A stretch of 64,000 nucleotides of DNA from MD308 sp051888795 (GTDB lineage Bacteria; Bacillota; Clostridia; Lachnospirales; Lachnospiraceae), in assembly GCA_051888795.1 (NCBI GenBank), contig JBJFCD010000142.1, positions 62,001 to 126,000 of the forward strand. The letters run 5' to 3'. A program made the position numbers and the translations under genes. Shown piece after piece: positions 26,201-34,929 of this stretch. Position 1 is the first letter of the stretch, and every line of letters begins with the position of its first letter. Below the pieces are notes generated by a model. The model made no database searches. It was not told where the DNA came from and worked only from the letters and a program-made list of their open reading frames with translations.

Positions 26201-28807
26201 ATGCCGGACAAGGGAACTGACGGAACAGTGATTACTGCGATTGCAGATGGAGCAGGTACAAATACATATGGAACATTTGGCGCAGAAAATGAACCGATTA
26301 CAACAGTTGTTCTGCCGAAATATCTGGAAAGCATCGGAAGCTTTGCTTTCAGAAACAGCGGCGTAGAGAGTGTGATCTTTCCAAACACACTAAAAACAAT
26401 TGGAATATCAGCATTTTTGATGAACAGCCTTACAGAAGTGATCCTCCCAGATAGTGTTACATCAGTTGGCGGAGGAGCATTCGCAACAAATCCGACCATT
26501 GAAAAAGTGAAGATATCAGCAGGAATGACTGAAATTCCGGCAACATTTGTCGGCAATACATCTACTTATGCAGAAAACTTTACTGAGATTGAAATTCCGG
26601 ATGGTATTACATTGATTGGAAGCAATGCATTTGCGGGAAACAGTTTTACAAGTGTGGATATTCCGGCTAGTGTAACGAAGATTGACAGCAAAGCATTTAT
26701 GCAGACAAGTGCACACAGAACACTGGAAAATATCACTCTTCATGAAGGACTGGAATTTATCGGAAGTCAGGCATTTTCTTATGTAGCAGCAACATCACTT
26801 GAATTGCCATCAACTGTAACAACCTTACATAAATATGCATTCCGTTATTCTGCAGTAGAGGGTGCAAAGGTTAAATTATACACATCCAATAAGGAACAGC
26901 TGGTTGCTACTTCGACATTTGTCACAGAATCTGATGACCATATTGTTGTATATAATAACCTTGTGGGAACCGGATGGTCCTATGGAGATTTTATATTTGA
27001 CGGAGCTAAGGTCACAGGATGGTCTGAACAGGGCAATCAGACAAGATTAAACAATAAGAAACTTGTTATTCCGCATGTAAATCCTGAGACAGGTGATGAG
27101 ATTACTGCGATAGGTGATGGTGCTTTTGCAATCCCGTATGAAGAAGTGACACAGCTGAAAGACAGTGTAGATTCTCCGAATGGAATGACGAGTGTAGATA
27201 TCCCTGAGACAGTAACAGAGATTGGCGATAAAGCATTTGAATATAATAGTCTTACAGAGGTTATTTTCCCGGAAAATCTTACAAAGATTGGTGTGTCTGC
27301 ATTCCATGGCAACAAACTTGCAAAAGTAACACTTCCAGACAGTGTGACATCTGTCAGTGAAGGCGCATTTGCCATGAATGATATTACAGAGCTTACGCTT
27401 CCTGAGAATCTGGAAAAACTGGAGCAGGGAGTATTTTCTATGAATATTCGTCTGGAGAGCATTACATTGCCGGATACATTGACTGAAATCGGTGATATGG
27501 CATTTGCGGGAGCAAGGCTTACGAGTCTTGAAATTCCGAAATCTGTAACGAAGATTGGAAGAAAAGCATTCCACTTACATCATATCAGTGAACTCACAAT
27601 TCCGGGCAACGTAAAAGAAATTGGCGAGTCTGCATTTGAAGGAACGCCAAAAGCAATTACTCTTAAGAAACTGGTACTTGAAGAAGGTATTGAAACAATC
27701 GGTTCCGGTGCATTTAAGGAAGGATATCTTGAAAGTGTAGAATTGCCATATTCATTGAAATATCTGGCAGCAGATGCATTTGCAAATAACAGTGGAACAG
27801 ATAATGATTACGTGGTAGTATGTTATACAGAAAATCCGGCGCATGCAGAATTTGAAGAATCAGATACACATAGGATATCGTTGAATGGTGAGTGGACAGC
27901 AGAATGCTTTACATATGAAGATGGCACAGTAACAGGACTAAGCAGAATCGGTAAAGCACTTGTAGGAAATAATCCGGACATGATCATTCCTGATAAGTCT
28001 GTTGAAGATGTATCAGTAACAGAAATTGCGGATGGCGCATTTGAGAACTGCGGAATAAAATCTGTCATACTACCTGAGAGTCTTACAAAGATTGGCGCAA
28101 GGGCATTTGCAGAAAATAATCTTACTACAGTGAAAATCCCAGATAAGATTACAAGTGTGGCAAAAGATGCATTTGCGGATAACAGCACGACAGTTATTCT
28201 TGAAATAAATGACAGAACTGTACTTGCCAACCTGAAAAATTCAGGAATTGAAGGGGTATCATTAAAGGATACAAGTGATCCGATTAAGGTTACAAGTATA
28301 AAAGTCACAGGTATCTCTAAGAGAGTTGCAGCAGGTAAAAAAATCACTCTGAAAGCTACGGTTTCTCCGTCTAATGCAGATAATAAGGGCATTACATGGA
28401 AATCAGGCAATGAAAAAGTGGCAACGGTTAACAGCAAAGGTGTTGTAACTGTAAAGGAGAACACCGGAGGAAAAACTGTTAAGATTTATGCAATCGCTAA
28501 AGATGGAAGTGGTGTAAAAGCAGTATATACTATTCGCTCGATGAAAGGCGTTGTAAAGAAAATAGCAGTAACGGGTGCAAAAACTGTAAAAGCAGGAAAA
28601 AGCCTGAAACTGAAAGCCAAAGTGACTGCAACAAAGGGAGCAAATAAGAAGGTTGTATGGACAAGCAGTAATACAAAATACGCAAAAGTTACTGCATCCG
28701 GTAAAGTAAAAACCTATAAAGCAGGAAAAGGAAAAACAGTTAAGATTACCGCGAAGACAATAGATGGAAGCGGAAAGAAAAAGACCGTAAAAATTAAAAT
28801 TAAATAA
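23294..28807 (+). CDS. Secreted BspA-like leucine-rich repeat surface protein with twin C-terminal Big_2 domains
   Basis: A 1837-residue exported protein. The signal peptide ends near residue 26 (TTFAGE), followed by an acidic, glutamate/threonine-rich stretch (about 30-98). Six leucine-rich blocks of the BspA/LRR_5 type follow, starting near residues 102, 367, 659, 936, 1227 and 1533. Each opens with a W-x(3)-DFTY-like strand, ITGLSE and IPDK ... ITxIAxGAF, then repeats such as LTSVTLPEGV. The first four blocks form an A-B-A-B order: A units share WWI and NPGMEE segments, and B units share LPDSVT-LGGGAFATNPT. Two Big_2 domains (about 1665-1837) end in KKKTVKIKIK and nearly match those of the preceding gene. 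LRR_5 proteins of this kind bind host matrix or act as adhesins in known cases; the ligand here is unknown. Confidence 0.88.
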   Translation: MKKKKILSVILSLALSMSLTMTTFAGELPESVSETDRQEVIVNQDESKGFETEENLFDGEEETDSAEPEKVETEAIEETQEETQEETEEETSTDESEVVSDKWTVSDFTYTTIEQTLNGCDYSREFQISGPAIAGFSESGEKKLEINKNLVLPSVNEEGEKLVGVAAGAFKDKGLESVKFPEGMMVDYDDTITNKVTKRGNFIIDTEAFAKNNLTSVTLPEGVIAVMSSAFKNNQLTRVSLPHTIWWIENSSFAYNNLTTVGFPKTCDFQLQIHAYAFAQNNIKSVRLPDYVEVVYKYAFVMNPGMEECPEEAPEKEKTLGGVVYMYTDNAALLDVERIHHIDRTAESQKSWHQKLIVGEKPADEGEWTIDDFTIEGTVITGLSESGIEKRKENKELILPDKNAEGDYITELADTTESYGLFTVEGEGFESVELPSHLQVIGDRAFVQNGLTSVNSFPDTLTEIGLAAFQNNKLTSVILPDSVTTLGGGAFATNPTLSKIVISKGLTEIASGAFGCSDATNYMENLTELVIPEGITKIGQNAFAGNNIKNIVIPSTVTEIGNYAFSTKNYLTDECTLTLNEGLTKIGSYAFRNKVIREVDLPSTVTALKANTFQKEYSDGSEALVTTVYVSKAQYKDTKNFPSSSYHTFVVKVDPDEIEWDEFDFTYATWEEAGVNTDEITMYPATDTEKTVTIASGGYVITGLSELGQAKLEKNKDMVIPAEGPNGQVVTGIAPKAFYKLEIESVTFPEGAKTTYDGPEDIIADGVTERGNFVICSNAFYGNNLKTLELPEGVIRVGTNAFAGNQLLSVSIPQTMWWINAGAFSKNQITTIDFPETCDFKLNVDSQAFASNQIKAVQLPVRTEKLNRYTFMINPGMEEVDESAPSSWKKGGVVYMYADPSVAEEAYVDHTENTGTHLSYAQKLITDEVMPETLKPWGTEDFTYSEDGAAITGLSEAGAAKRAVNPTMIMPDKGTDGTVITAIADGAGTNTYGTFGAENEPITTVVLPKYLESIGSFAFRNSGVESVIFPNTLKTIGISAFLMNSLTEVILPDSVTSVGGGAFATNPTIEKVKISAGMTEIPATFVGNTSTYAENFTEIEIPDGITLIGSNAFAGNSFTSVDIPASVTKIDSKAFMQTSAHRTLENITLHEGLEFIGSQAFSYVAATSLELPSTVTTLHKYAFRYSAVEGAKVKLYTSNKEQLVATSTFVTESDDHIVVYNNLVGTGWSYGDFIFDGAKVTGWSEQGNQTRLNNKKLVIPHVNPETGDEITAIGDGAFAIPYEEVTQLKDSVDSPNGMTSVDIPETVTEIGDKAFEYNSLTEVIFPENLTKIGVSAFHGNKLAKVTLPDSVTSVSEGAFAMNDITELTLPENLEKLEQGVFSMNIRLESITLPDTLTEIGDMAFAGARLTSLEIPKSVTKIGRKAFHLHHISELTIPGNVKEIGESAFEGTPKAITLKKLVLEEGIETIGSGAFKEGYLESVELPYSLKYLAADAFANNSGTDNDYVVVCYTENPAHAEFEESDTHRISLNGEWTAECFTYEDGTVTGLSRIGKALVGNNPDMIIPDKSVEDVSVTEIADGAFENCGIKSVILPESLTKIGARAFAENNLTTVKIPDKITSVAKDAFADNSTTVILEINDRTVLANLKNSGIEGVSLKDTSDPIKVTSIKVTGISKRVAAGKKITLKATVSPSNADNKGITWKSGNEKVATVNSKGVVTVKENTGGKTVKIYAIAKDGSGVKAVYTIRSMKGVVKKIAVTGAKTVKAGKSLKLKAKVTATKGANKKVVWTSSNTKYAKVTASGKVKTYKAGKGKTVKITAKTIDGSGKKKTVKIKIK
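28286..28807 (+). repeat. C-terminal Big_2 module, near-identical DNA copy of 22552-23079
   Basis: The last about 520 bases of the BspA-like gene align without visible gaps to the end of the LRR/FIVAR gene. Long exact runs are shared, for example those encoding NSKGVVT and TSSNTKYAK, while the upstream parts of the two genes are unrelated. This points to duplication or gene conversion of a C-terminal cassette. Confidence 0.8.
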
Positions 28808-28815
28808 TAATTATT

Positions 28816-28855
28816 GGGGCAGAGTATAAAATTACTCTGCTCCTTATTGATTTTT
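28816..28855 (+). terminator. Intrinsic terminator after the BspA-like gene
   Basis: An 11-bp stem with one G-U pair (28816-28826 with 28833-28843) and a 6-base loop lies nine bases after the stop. T-rich sequence ending in TTTTT follows. Confidence 0.75.
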
Positions 28856-28887
28856 ATTTATATCTTAGTGTCAAATTGCCATTTTCC

Positions 28888-28916
28888 TTGAATTTCCAGA
28901 GTTGTCGTGGTATATT
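28888..28916 (+). promoter_or_regulatory. Sigma-A promoter for the esterase/ATP-grasp genes
   Basis: The -35 TTGAAT (28888-28893) and -10 TATATT (28911-28916) are spaced by 17 bases. TTGGAGG follows, then ATG 28965. Confidence 0.6.
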
Positions 28917-28964
28917 TAATCGATAGATTTATTTGTCTCTACTTGGGATAGATTGGAGGTCATC

Positions 28965-29729
28965 ATGGTAGAAAAATGGGATATTACGATTCCAGAACTG
29001 ACAGGTGATGAGACAAGACGCGCCTATGTTTATCTTCCGGAATCCTATGAGTCAGAACCAGATAAATACTATCCGGTACTATATATGTTTGATGGACATA
29101 ATGTGTTTTTTGATGAAGATGCCACATACGGAAAAAGCTGGGGTATGAAAGAATATATGGATTATACAGATACGCAGATTATTATTGCTGCTGTTGAATG
29201 TAATCACAGCCCTGATAATGGAAGACTCCGTGAGTATTCGCCTTTTACATTCCAGAGCCGTGAGTTTGGAAGGATTCCGGGATATGGGAAGACGACGATG
29301 GACTGGATGGCATATACATTTAAGCCTTATATTGATAAAAATTTCAGGACTCTGCGCGGCAGAAAGAATACATTTATTGCGGGAAGCTCTATGGGTGGGT
29401 TGATGAGTTTGTATGCAGTGATAGAATATAACCATATTTTTTCCAGAGCAGCGGCATTATCTCCTTCCTTATGGGTGTCGATTCCGAAGCTTACTGATAT
29501 GATAAAGAATACAAAGCTTAGAAGGAATACGGTCATCTATATGGATTACGGATCAAGAGAAATGAGTTCTCACAGAGGGATGCGCAGCCAGTATGCAAAG
29601 ATTACTTCTCTTTTGATGAATAAAGGAGTTCTTCTTGAAAGCCGTATTGTTCCGAATGGCGAGCACAGCGAAGCAAGCTGGGAAAAGCAGATTCCGTTTT
29701 TTATGGATACGCTGCTTTATGACATATAG
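28965..29729 (+). CDS. Alpha/beta-hydrolase esterase (enterochelin-esterase/EstD-like)
   Basis: A 254-residue cytoplasmic hydrolase of the putative esterase family. The nucleophile elbow is GSSMGG with Ser142. YPVLYMFDGHNVF near residue 35 forms the oxyanion-side strand typical of the family, and NGEHSEASW near 235 carries the candidate catalytic histidine. No signal peptide is present. GGAGG lies just upstream of ATG 28965; the in-frame TTG at 28953 overlaps that site and was rejected. A second, unrelated-looking esterase and an ATP-grasp enzyme follow on the same strand, suggesting a small pathway that forms and hydrolyses an ester or amide. The substrate is unknown. Confidence 0.82.
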   Translation: MVEKWDITIPELTGDETRRAYVYLPESYESEPDKYYPVLYMFDGHNVFFDEDATYGKSWGMKEYMDYTDTQIIIAAVECNHSPDNGRLREYSPFTFQSREFGRIPGYGKTTMDWMAYTFKPYIDKNFRTLRGRKNTFIAGSSMGGLMSLYAVIEYNHIFSRAAALSPSLWVSIPKLTDMIKNTKLRRNTVIYMDYGSREMSSHRGMRSQYAKITSLLMNKGVLLESRIVPNGEHSEASWEKQIPFFMDTLLYDI

Positions 29730-29782
29730 TAATCAGTAATATGTGACAGGCTTTAAGGCTGCAAAAGAATTGGAGGTATGAT

Positions 29783-30538
29783 ATGGAAGTACAGTATTTT
29801 AAAGATTATAGTCCAGCTCTTGGGAAGAATATGGAGTGTAAGGTATATGGACACGCAGGACGTCCGGTGCTTTTCATTCCGTGTCAGGATGGACGTTTTT
29901 TTGATTTTGAAAATTTTAATATGACAGATGTATGGGCACCGTGGATTGAGTCAGGTCAGGTAATGGTTTTCTCTATTGATACGATCGATTCTGAGACATG
30001 GTCTAATAAATCCGGAGATCCGGGATGGAGGATCTGGCGTTATGAACAATGGATCCAGTATATTACCGATGAGATGGTCCCATTTATGCGCAACATGGTA
30101 AATGAGCGTAACGGATGGGAAGGATATCCGGGAGTACTTGTGTTTGGATGTAGTCTGGGGGCAACACACGCAGCAAACTTATATTACAGAAGACCGGATC
30201 TGTTTGACAGACTTCTTGCGTTGAGTGGAATCTATACATCCGAATATGGTTTTGACAATTATATGGACGATTTGGTATATAACAACTCGCCGGTACATTA
30301 TCTTGCCAATATGCCACTTGATCATCCATATATTGAAAAATATAATAGCCAGAGATCTGTGATCTGTGTGGGACAGGGACCGTGGGAAATTCCTGATTCT
30401 ACATGGCGAATGAAGTCAATCCTGGACAGTAAAGGAATTCATACATGGGTAGATTTTTGGGGGTATGATTGTGCCCATGACTGGGATTGGTGGTATAAGC
30501 AGGTAGTTTACTTTCTGCCATATCTGCTTGAGCAGTAG
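29783..30538 (+). CDS. Esterase family protein (alpha/beta hydrolase)
   Basis: A 251-residue hydrolase of the putative esterase family. The nucleophile elbow is GCSLGA with Ser124. CAHDWDWWYKQ near 232-242 carries the candidate catalytic histidine next to a tryptophan-rich end. FIPCQDGRFFDFENFNM near the N-terminus is the usual lid/oxyanion region. No signal peptide is present. It lies 53 bases after the first esterase, with TTGGAGG before ATG, so the two are probably co-transcribed. The two share fold but little obvious sequence, so they are not simple duplicates. Confidence 0.8.
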   Translation: MEVQYFKDYSPALGKNMECKVYGHAGRPVLFIPCQDGRFFDFENFNMTDVWAPWIESGQVMVFSIDTIDSETWSNKSGDPGWRIWRYEQWIQYITDEMVPFMRNMVNERNGWEGYPGVLVFGCSLGATHAANLYYRRPDLFDRLLALSGIYTSEYGFDNYMDDLVYNNSPVHYLANMPLDHPYIEKYNSQRSVICVGQGPWEIPDSTWRMKSILDSKGIHTWVDFWGYDCAHDWDWWYKQVVYFLPYLLEQ

Positions 30539-30640
30539 GCAGTACCTGCAAAGCAAAAAGGGGTAGCACGAAACAGAGAAAATAAACAAAAGAAGTAACA
30601 AGAAAACAAAAGTAACACAAAAGAAAAGGATGAGAGAAGC

Positions 30641-31834
30641 ATGAAAAACATAATATTTATTTCCCCGAATTTCCCAACAAATTATTGGAAGTTTTGTCGT
30701 CAGCTTAAAAACAATGGCATGAATGTTCTGGGTATTGGTGACCAGCCGTATGATGAACTCAGTGACGATCTGAAAGGAAGCCTGAATGAGTATTTTAAGG
30801 TAAGCAGTCTGGAAAATGAAGATGAAGTATATCGCGCAGTTGCATTTTTAACTTACAAGCATGGACGTATTGACTGGCTGGAATCTAATAATGAGTACTG
30901 GTTAGAGAGAGATGCGAAGCTGAGAACAGATTTTAACATTACCAGTGGTTTCCATACAGAAGATATGCCTCGTATTAAGTATAAATCCAAAATGAAAGAG
31001 TATTATCAGAAAGCAGGTATTCCGACTGCACGTTATCATTTGGCAGAGGATAAAGAAGGATGTCTGGAATTTATAAAAGAGGTAGGATATCCGGTTATTG
31101 TAAAACCTGATAATGGTGTAGGTGCATCCGATACACATAAGCTTTCCTGTGATGCAGATTTGGATCATTTCTTTGAGACAAAGATTCCGTCGGTACTTTA
31201 TATTATGGAAGAATTTATTCACGCAGAGGTCAATTCTTATGACGCGATCATTGACTCCAAAGGTGAACCGATGTTTGAGACCGGTAATGTCACACCGATG
31301 TCTATTATGGATATTGTGAACAATGAGGATAATTCTATTTACTATATTGTAAAAGATCTTCCGGAGGATACAAGAAAAGCCGGACGTGCTACAGTAAAGA
31401 GCTTTGGAGTAAAAAGCCGTTTTGTTCATTTTGAATTTTTCCGCCTGACACAGGATCAGGAAGGAATGGGTAAAAAGGGTGATGTAGTAGCTCTGGAAGT
31501 AAATATGCGTCCATGTGGCGGATTTTCACCGGATATGATGAATTATGCGAACAGTACAGATGTGTACAAAATCTGGGCAGATATGATTGCATTTGATAGA
31601 TCTACACTGCCGGAAGGTGAGCATGCTTACTGTGCATTTGCCGGACGTCGTGATGGCAAGGATTTTGTCCTGAGTCATGAGGATGTTGTAGAGAAATACG
31701 GCGATAATATGAAGATGATGGAGCGAATTCCGGATGTACTTTCGGGAGCGATGGGAAATCAGATGTACGTAGCCACATTTAAGACAAAAAAAGAGATGGA
31801 TGCATTTTATAAAGATATGCTGAAATGTAAGTAA
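30641..31834 (+). CDS. ATP-grasp ligase
   Basis: A 397-residue ATP-grasp enzyme. A Rossmann-like N-terminal part (about 1-110, starting IIFISPNFPTNYW) precedes the ATP-grasp fold: the lysine strand YPVIVKPDNGVGASDT (about 148-163), the adenine-binding strand YIMEEFIHAEVNSYD, and the metal-binding end ALEVNMRPCGG (about 285-295). Such enzymes couple ATP hydrolysis to formation of an amide, ester or peptide bond through an acyl phosphate. The 102-base gap upstream is strikingly A-rich and shows no promoter or hairpin; read-through from the esterases is plausible. The substrate is unknown. It is not a carbamoyl-phosphate synthase, lacking the duplicated halves. Confidence 0.8.
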   Translation: MKNIIFISPNFPTNYWKFCRQLKNNGMNVLGIGDQPYDELSDDLKGSLNEYFKVSSLENEDEVYRAVAFLTYKHGRIDWLESNNEYWLERDAKLRTDFNITSGFHTEDMPRIKYKSKMKEYYQKAGIPTARYHLAEDKEGCLEFIKEVGYPVIVKPDNGVGASDTHKLSCDADLDHFFETKIPSVLYIMEEFIHAEVNSYDAIIDSKGEPMFETGNVTPMSIMDIVNNEDNSIYYIVKDLPEDTRKAGRATVKSFGVKSRFVHFEFFRLTQDQEGMGKKGDVVALEVNMRPCGGFSPDMMNYANSTDVYKIWADMIAFDRSTLPEGEHAYCAFAGRRDGKDFVLSHEDVVEKYGDNMKMMERIPDVLSGAMGNQMYVATFKTKKEMDAFYKDMLKCK

Positions 31835-31893
31835 AACTGTACGGATATGTCTTGGAATATTCCTTAAGAGTTTATGAAAAAAATGCAAAATTC

Positions 31894-31922
31894 TTGACAA
31901 AACGCCATCTCGTAGCTATGAT
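31894..31922 (+). promoter_or_regulatory. Sigma-A promoter for the T-box/valS transcript
   Basis: A consensus -35 TTGACA (31894-31899) and -10 TATGAT (31917-31922) are separated by 17 bases. The predicted start is near 31929, at the beginning of the T-box leader. Confidence 0.85.
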
Positions 31923-31928
31923 AATCAA

Positions 31929-32194
31929 TAGCAAAAGGCATTGATGGAGAGGAGTACGTATTTTTGTCCTGACAGAGAGAGCATCCCGAAGGTTGAGAGG
32001 AGCTTAAGTGTACAATATACGGAAGGTAGCTTCTGAGCCGGATGGCTGAACATTTAAAGTAGGTTATCCCGGAGTCGTTCACGTTATAGAATAAGATGAG
32101 ATACAGGGACATTTGAAAGTTAGATTCCTGTGTGTAAAAAGGTGGTACCGCGACTAGCGTTTACAGTCGCCCTTTAGTTAAAGGGCGATTTTTT
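31929..32194 (+). promoter_or_regulatory. T-box leader controlling valS
   Basis: A 5' leader of about 265 bases that senses uncharged tRNA. The invariant T-box AGGTGGTACCGCG is at 32140-32152, just before the terminator. The upstream part contains the usual Stem I elements, AGTA (31955-31970 region) and GAGAG followed by GGTTGAGAGG. In the specifier region GGAAGGTAGC (32021-32030), GTA at 32026-32028 would be a valine codon, matching the downstream valS; this frame choice is inferred. When uncharged tRNA-Val binds, the antiterminator with the T-box replaces the terminator and valS is transcribed. Confidence 0.92.
32167..32194 (+). terminator. T-box-controlled terminator before valS
   Basis: An 8-bp GC-rich stem (32167-32174 with 32181-32188), a 6-base loop and a run of six T. 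It is the attenuator hairpin of the T-box leader. Confidence 0.9.
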
Positions 32195-32256
32195 ATGCCC
32201 TTAAATGTGAAGAAAATGTGAAATGAGAGTAACACATGAGAGGCAAGGAGGAAATT

Positions 32257-34917
32257 ATGAGCCAGAATTTGGAAAAGAACTACAATCCGAAAGAGATTGA
32301 ATCAAAACTTTATGAAAAATGGTGTGAGAATAAATATTTTCATGCTGAAGTAGACAGGGACAGAAAGCCATTTACCATTGTAATGCCACCTCCGAATATT
32401 ACCGGTAAGCTTCATATGGGACATGCGCTTGATAATACGCTTCAGGATATTCTGATTCGTTATAAGAGAATGCAGGGATATAATGCACTGTGGGTTCCGG
32501 GAACAGACCATGCAGCAATCTCTACAGAGGTTAAAGTTACAAACCAGTTAAAAGATGAAGGAATTGACAAGAAAGAGCTGGGACGTGAGAAATTCCTCGA
32601 GAGAACATGGCAGTGGAAGGAAGAGTATGGCGGAACAATTACTGAACAGCTTAAAAAGCTTGGTACTTCCTGTGACTGGGACAGAGAGCGTTTTACAATG
32701 GACGAGGGATGTTCTAAGGCAGTAGAGGAAGTATTTATCAAATTATATGAAGAAGGATATATTTACAAAGGATCAAGAATCATTAACTGGTGTCCGGTAT
32801 GTAAGACTTCTCTTTCCGATGCAGAGGTAGAGCATGAGGAGCAGGATGGATTTTTCTGGCATATCAAATATCCGATTGTTGGAACAGATGATTATCTTGA
32901 GATTGCTACTACACGTCCGGAGACAATGCTTGGTGATACAGCAATCGCAGTTCATCCGGATGATGAGAGATATAAAGATCTTGTAGGAAAGACATGCCTT
33001 CTGCCACTGACTGACAGAGAGATTCCGATCGTTGCGGATTATTATGTAGATAAAGAGTTTGGAACCGGTGCGGTTAAGATCACACCGGCACATGACCCGA
33101 ACGACTTTGAGGTAGGAAAGCGTCACAACCTTCCAGAAATCAATGTGATGAACGATGATGCTACCATTAACGAGGAGTATGGCGGCAAATATGCTGGAAT
33201 GGATCGTTATGAGGCAAGAAAAGCTATGGTTGCTGATCTTGAAGAACAGGGACTTTTAGTAAAAGTTGTACCACACAGCCATAATGTAGGTACCCATGAC
33301 AGATGTCATACAACGGTAGAGCCAATGGTAAAACAGCAGTGGTTTGTTAAGATGGAAGAGCTTGCAAAACCAGCGATCAATGCAATTAAGACCGGAGAGC
33401 TCAAGTTTGTTCCGGAAAGGTTTGATAAGATTTACCTTCATTGGCTGGAGAATATCCGTGACTGGTGTATTTCCCGTCAGATCTGGTGGGGACACAGAAT
33501 CCCGGCATATTATTGTGATGAATGTGGTGAGATGGTTGTAGCAAGAGAAAAACCGGAAGTTTGTCCGAAATGTGGATGCAGGCATATGACACAGGATGAG
33601 GATACACTGGATACATGGTTCTCCTCTGCACTGTGGCCGTTCTCCGTACTTGGATGGCCGGAGAAAACAGAGGAACTTGATTACTTCTATCCAACTGACG
33701 TACTTGTAACCGGATATGATATTATTTTCTTCTGGGTAATCCGTATGGTATTTTCAGGATATGCGCATACCGGAAAATCTCCGTTCCACACTGTATTTAT
33801 TCATGGTCTTGTGAGAGATTCTCTCGGACGTAAGATGAGTAAATCTCTTGGAAACGGTATCGATCCGTTGGAGATCATTGACCAGTATGGTGCAGATGCT
33901 CTTCGTATGACACTTATTACCGGAAATGCACCTGGTAATGATATGCGTTTCTATAATGAGCGAGTAGAAGCAAGCCGTAACTTTGCCAACAAAGTATGGA
34001 ATGCATCCAGATTTATCCTTATGAATATGGATGGAAAAGAGATTACTGAGCCTGAAAAAGCGCATTTTGATTCCAGTGACAGATGGATCATGTCCAGATG
34101 TAATGAGGTTGTAAAAGAAGTTACAGAGAATATGGATAAGTTTGAACTTGGTATTGCACTTTCTAAAGTGTATGACTTTATCTGGGATGAATTCTGTGAC
34201 TGGTATATCGAGCTTGCAAAATATCGTATTTATCATGCAGAAGAAAATCAGCAGGCTGCAAATGCAGTACTCTGGACATTGAAAGAGGTATTGAAAAAAG
34301 CATTGAAGCTTCTTCACCCATATATGCCATTCGTATCTGAGGAGATTTACAGTAAACTCGTGCCGGAGGAAGAATCATTGATGATGTCTGCATGGCCGGT
34401 ATATGATGAGTCATGGTGTGACAAGGATGCAGAAGAGATCCTTGAACATTTTAAAGAAATCATTCGAGGAGTACGTAATGTACGTGCTGAGATGAATGTG
34501 CCGAATTCCAGAAAAGCGACAATTCATGTTGTATGCGAAGATGAAAAATTGTGCGCTGGTATGGAATGCCTGAAAAATTCTGCGGTTCTGATGGCTGCAG
34601 CCAGTGACTTTATTATTCAGGCAGATAAGAGTGGCATTGCAAATGATGCAGTATCTATTGTAGTACCGGATGCAACGGTATATGTACCGCTTGAAGAACT
34701 TATTGATTTTGAGCAGGAAATTGAGCGTCTTACAAAAGAGGAGGCTCGTCTTACGAAAGAGATCGCTCGCGCTACCGGTATGCTGAATAACGAAAAATTT
34801 GTAAGCAAAGCACCAGAAGCAAAAGTTAACGAGGAACGTGAAAAACTTGAGACATATAAACAAATGATGGCTCAGGTTCAGGAAAGGCTTGAAGGATTAA
34901 AAGCTAAGCAGTCATAA
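32257..34917 (+). CDS. valS: Valine--tRNA ligase
   Basis: An 886-residue class I aminoacyl-tRNA synthetase that charges tRNA-Val and edits threonine. The HIGH motif is written HMGH (residues 53-56), and the KMSKS loop is KMSKS at 526-530. An editing (CP1) domain with TTRPETMLGD lies near 210. Cysteines in YYCDECGE and CPKCGC mark a zinc-binding region, and a coiled-coil C-terminal arm (about 820-886) ends the protein. ATG 32257 is preceded by AAGGAGG (32245-32251); an in-frame ATG at 32236 has no such site. It is regulated by the T-box leader directly upstream. The next gene starts 12 bases after its stop. Confidence 0.97.
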   Translation: MSQNLEKNYNPKEIESKLYEKWCENKYFHAEVDRDRKPFTIVMPPPNITGKLHMGHALDNTLQDILIRYKRMQGYNALWVPGTDHAAISTEVKVTNQLKDEGIDKKELGREKFLERTWQWKEEYGGTITEQLKKLGTSCDWDRERFTMDEGCSKAVEEVFIKLYEEGYIYKGSRIINWCPVCKTSLSDAEVEHEEQDGFFWHIKYPIVGTDDYLEIATTRPETMLGDTAIAVHPDDERYKDLVGKTCLLPLTDREIPIVADYYVDKEFGTGAVKITPAHDPNDFEVGKRHNLPEINVMNDDATINEEYGGKYAGMDRYEARKAMVADLEEQGLLVKVVPHSHNVGTHDRCHTTVEPMVKQQWFVKMEELAKPAINAIKTGELKFVPERFDKIYLHWLENIRDWCISRQIWWGHRIPAYYCDECGEMVVAREKPEVCPKCGCRHMTQDEDTLDTWFSSALWPFSVLGWPEKTEELDYFYPTDVLVTGYDIIFFWVIRMVFSGYAHTGKSPFHTVFIHGLVRDSLGRKMSKSLGNGIDPLEIIDQYGADALRMTLITGNAPGNDMRFYNERVEASRNFANKVWNASRFILMNMDGKEITEPEKAHFDSSDRWIMSRCNEVVKEVTENMDKFELGIALSKVYDFIWDEFCDWYIELAKYRIYHAEENQQAANAVLWTLKEVLKKALKLLHPYMPFVSEEIYSKLVPEEESLMMSAWPVYDESWCDKDAEEILEHFKEIIRGVRNVRAEMNVPNSRKATIHVVCEDEKLCAGMECLKNSAVLMAAASDFIIQADKSGIANDAVSIVVPDATVYVPLEELIDFEQEIERLTKEEARLTKEIARATGMLNNEKFVSKAPEAKVNEEREKLETYKQMMAQVQERLEGLKAKQS

Positions 34918-34929
34918 TAAGGGGACATT

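Noticed and set aside
23597..28285. CRISPR-like tandem repeats
   Set aside because: The periodic DNA is protein-coding leucine-rich repeat; there are no constant repeats with unique spacers of fixed length.
26122..28464. Several long minus-strand open frames inside the BspA-like gene
   Set aside because: They mirror the repeated leucine-rich codons of the plus strand, are low in complexity and have no start signals.
30539..30640. Possible regulatory RNA in the A-rich gap before the ATP-grasp gene
   Set aside because: The stretch is nearly free of hairpins and promoter elements and looks like an unstructured spacer.
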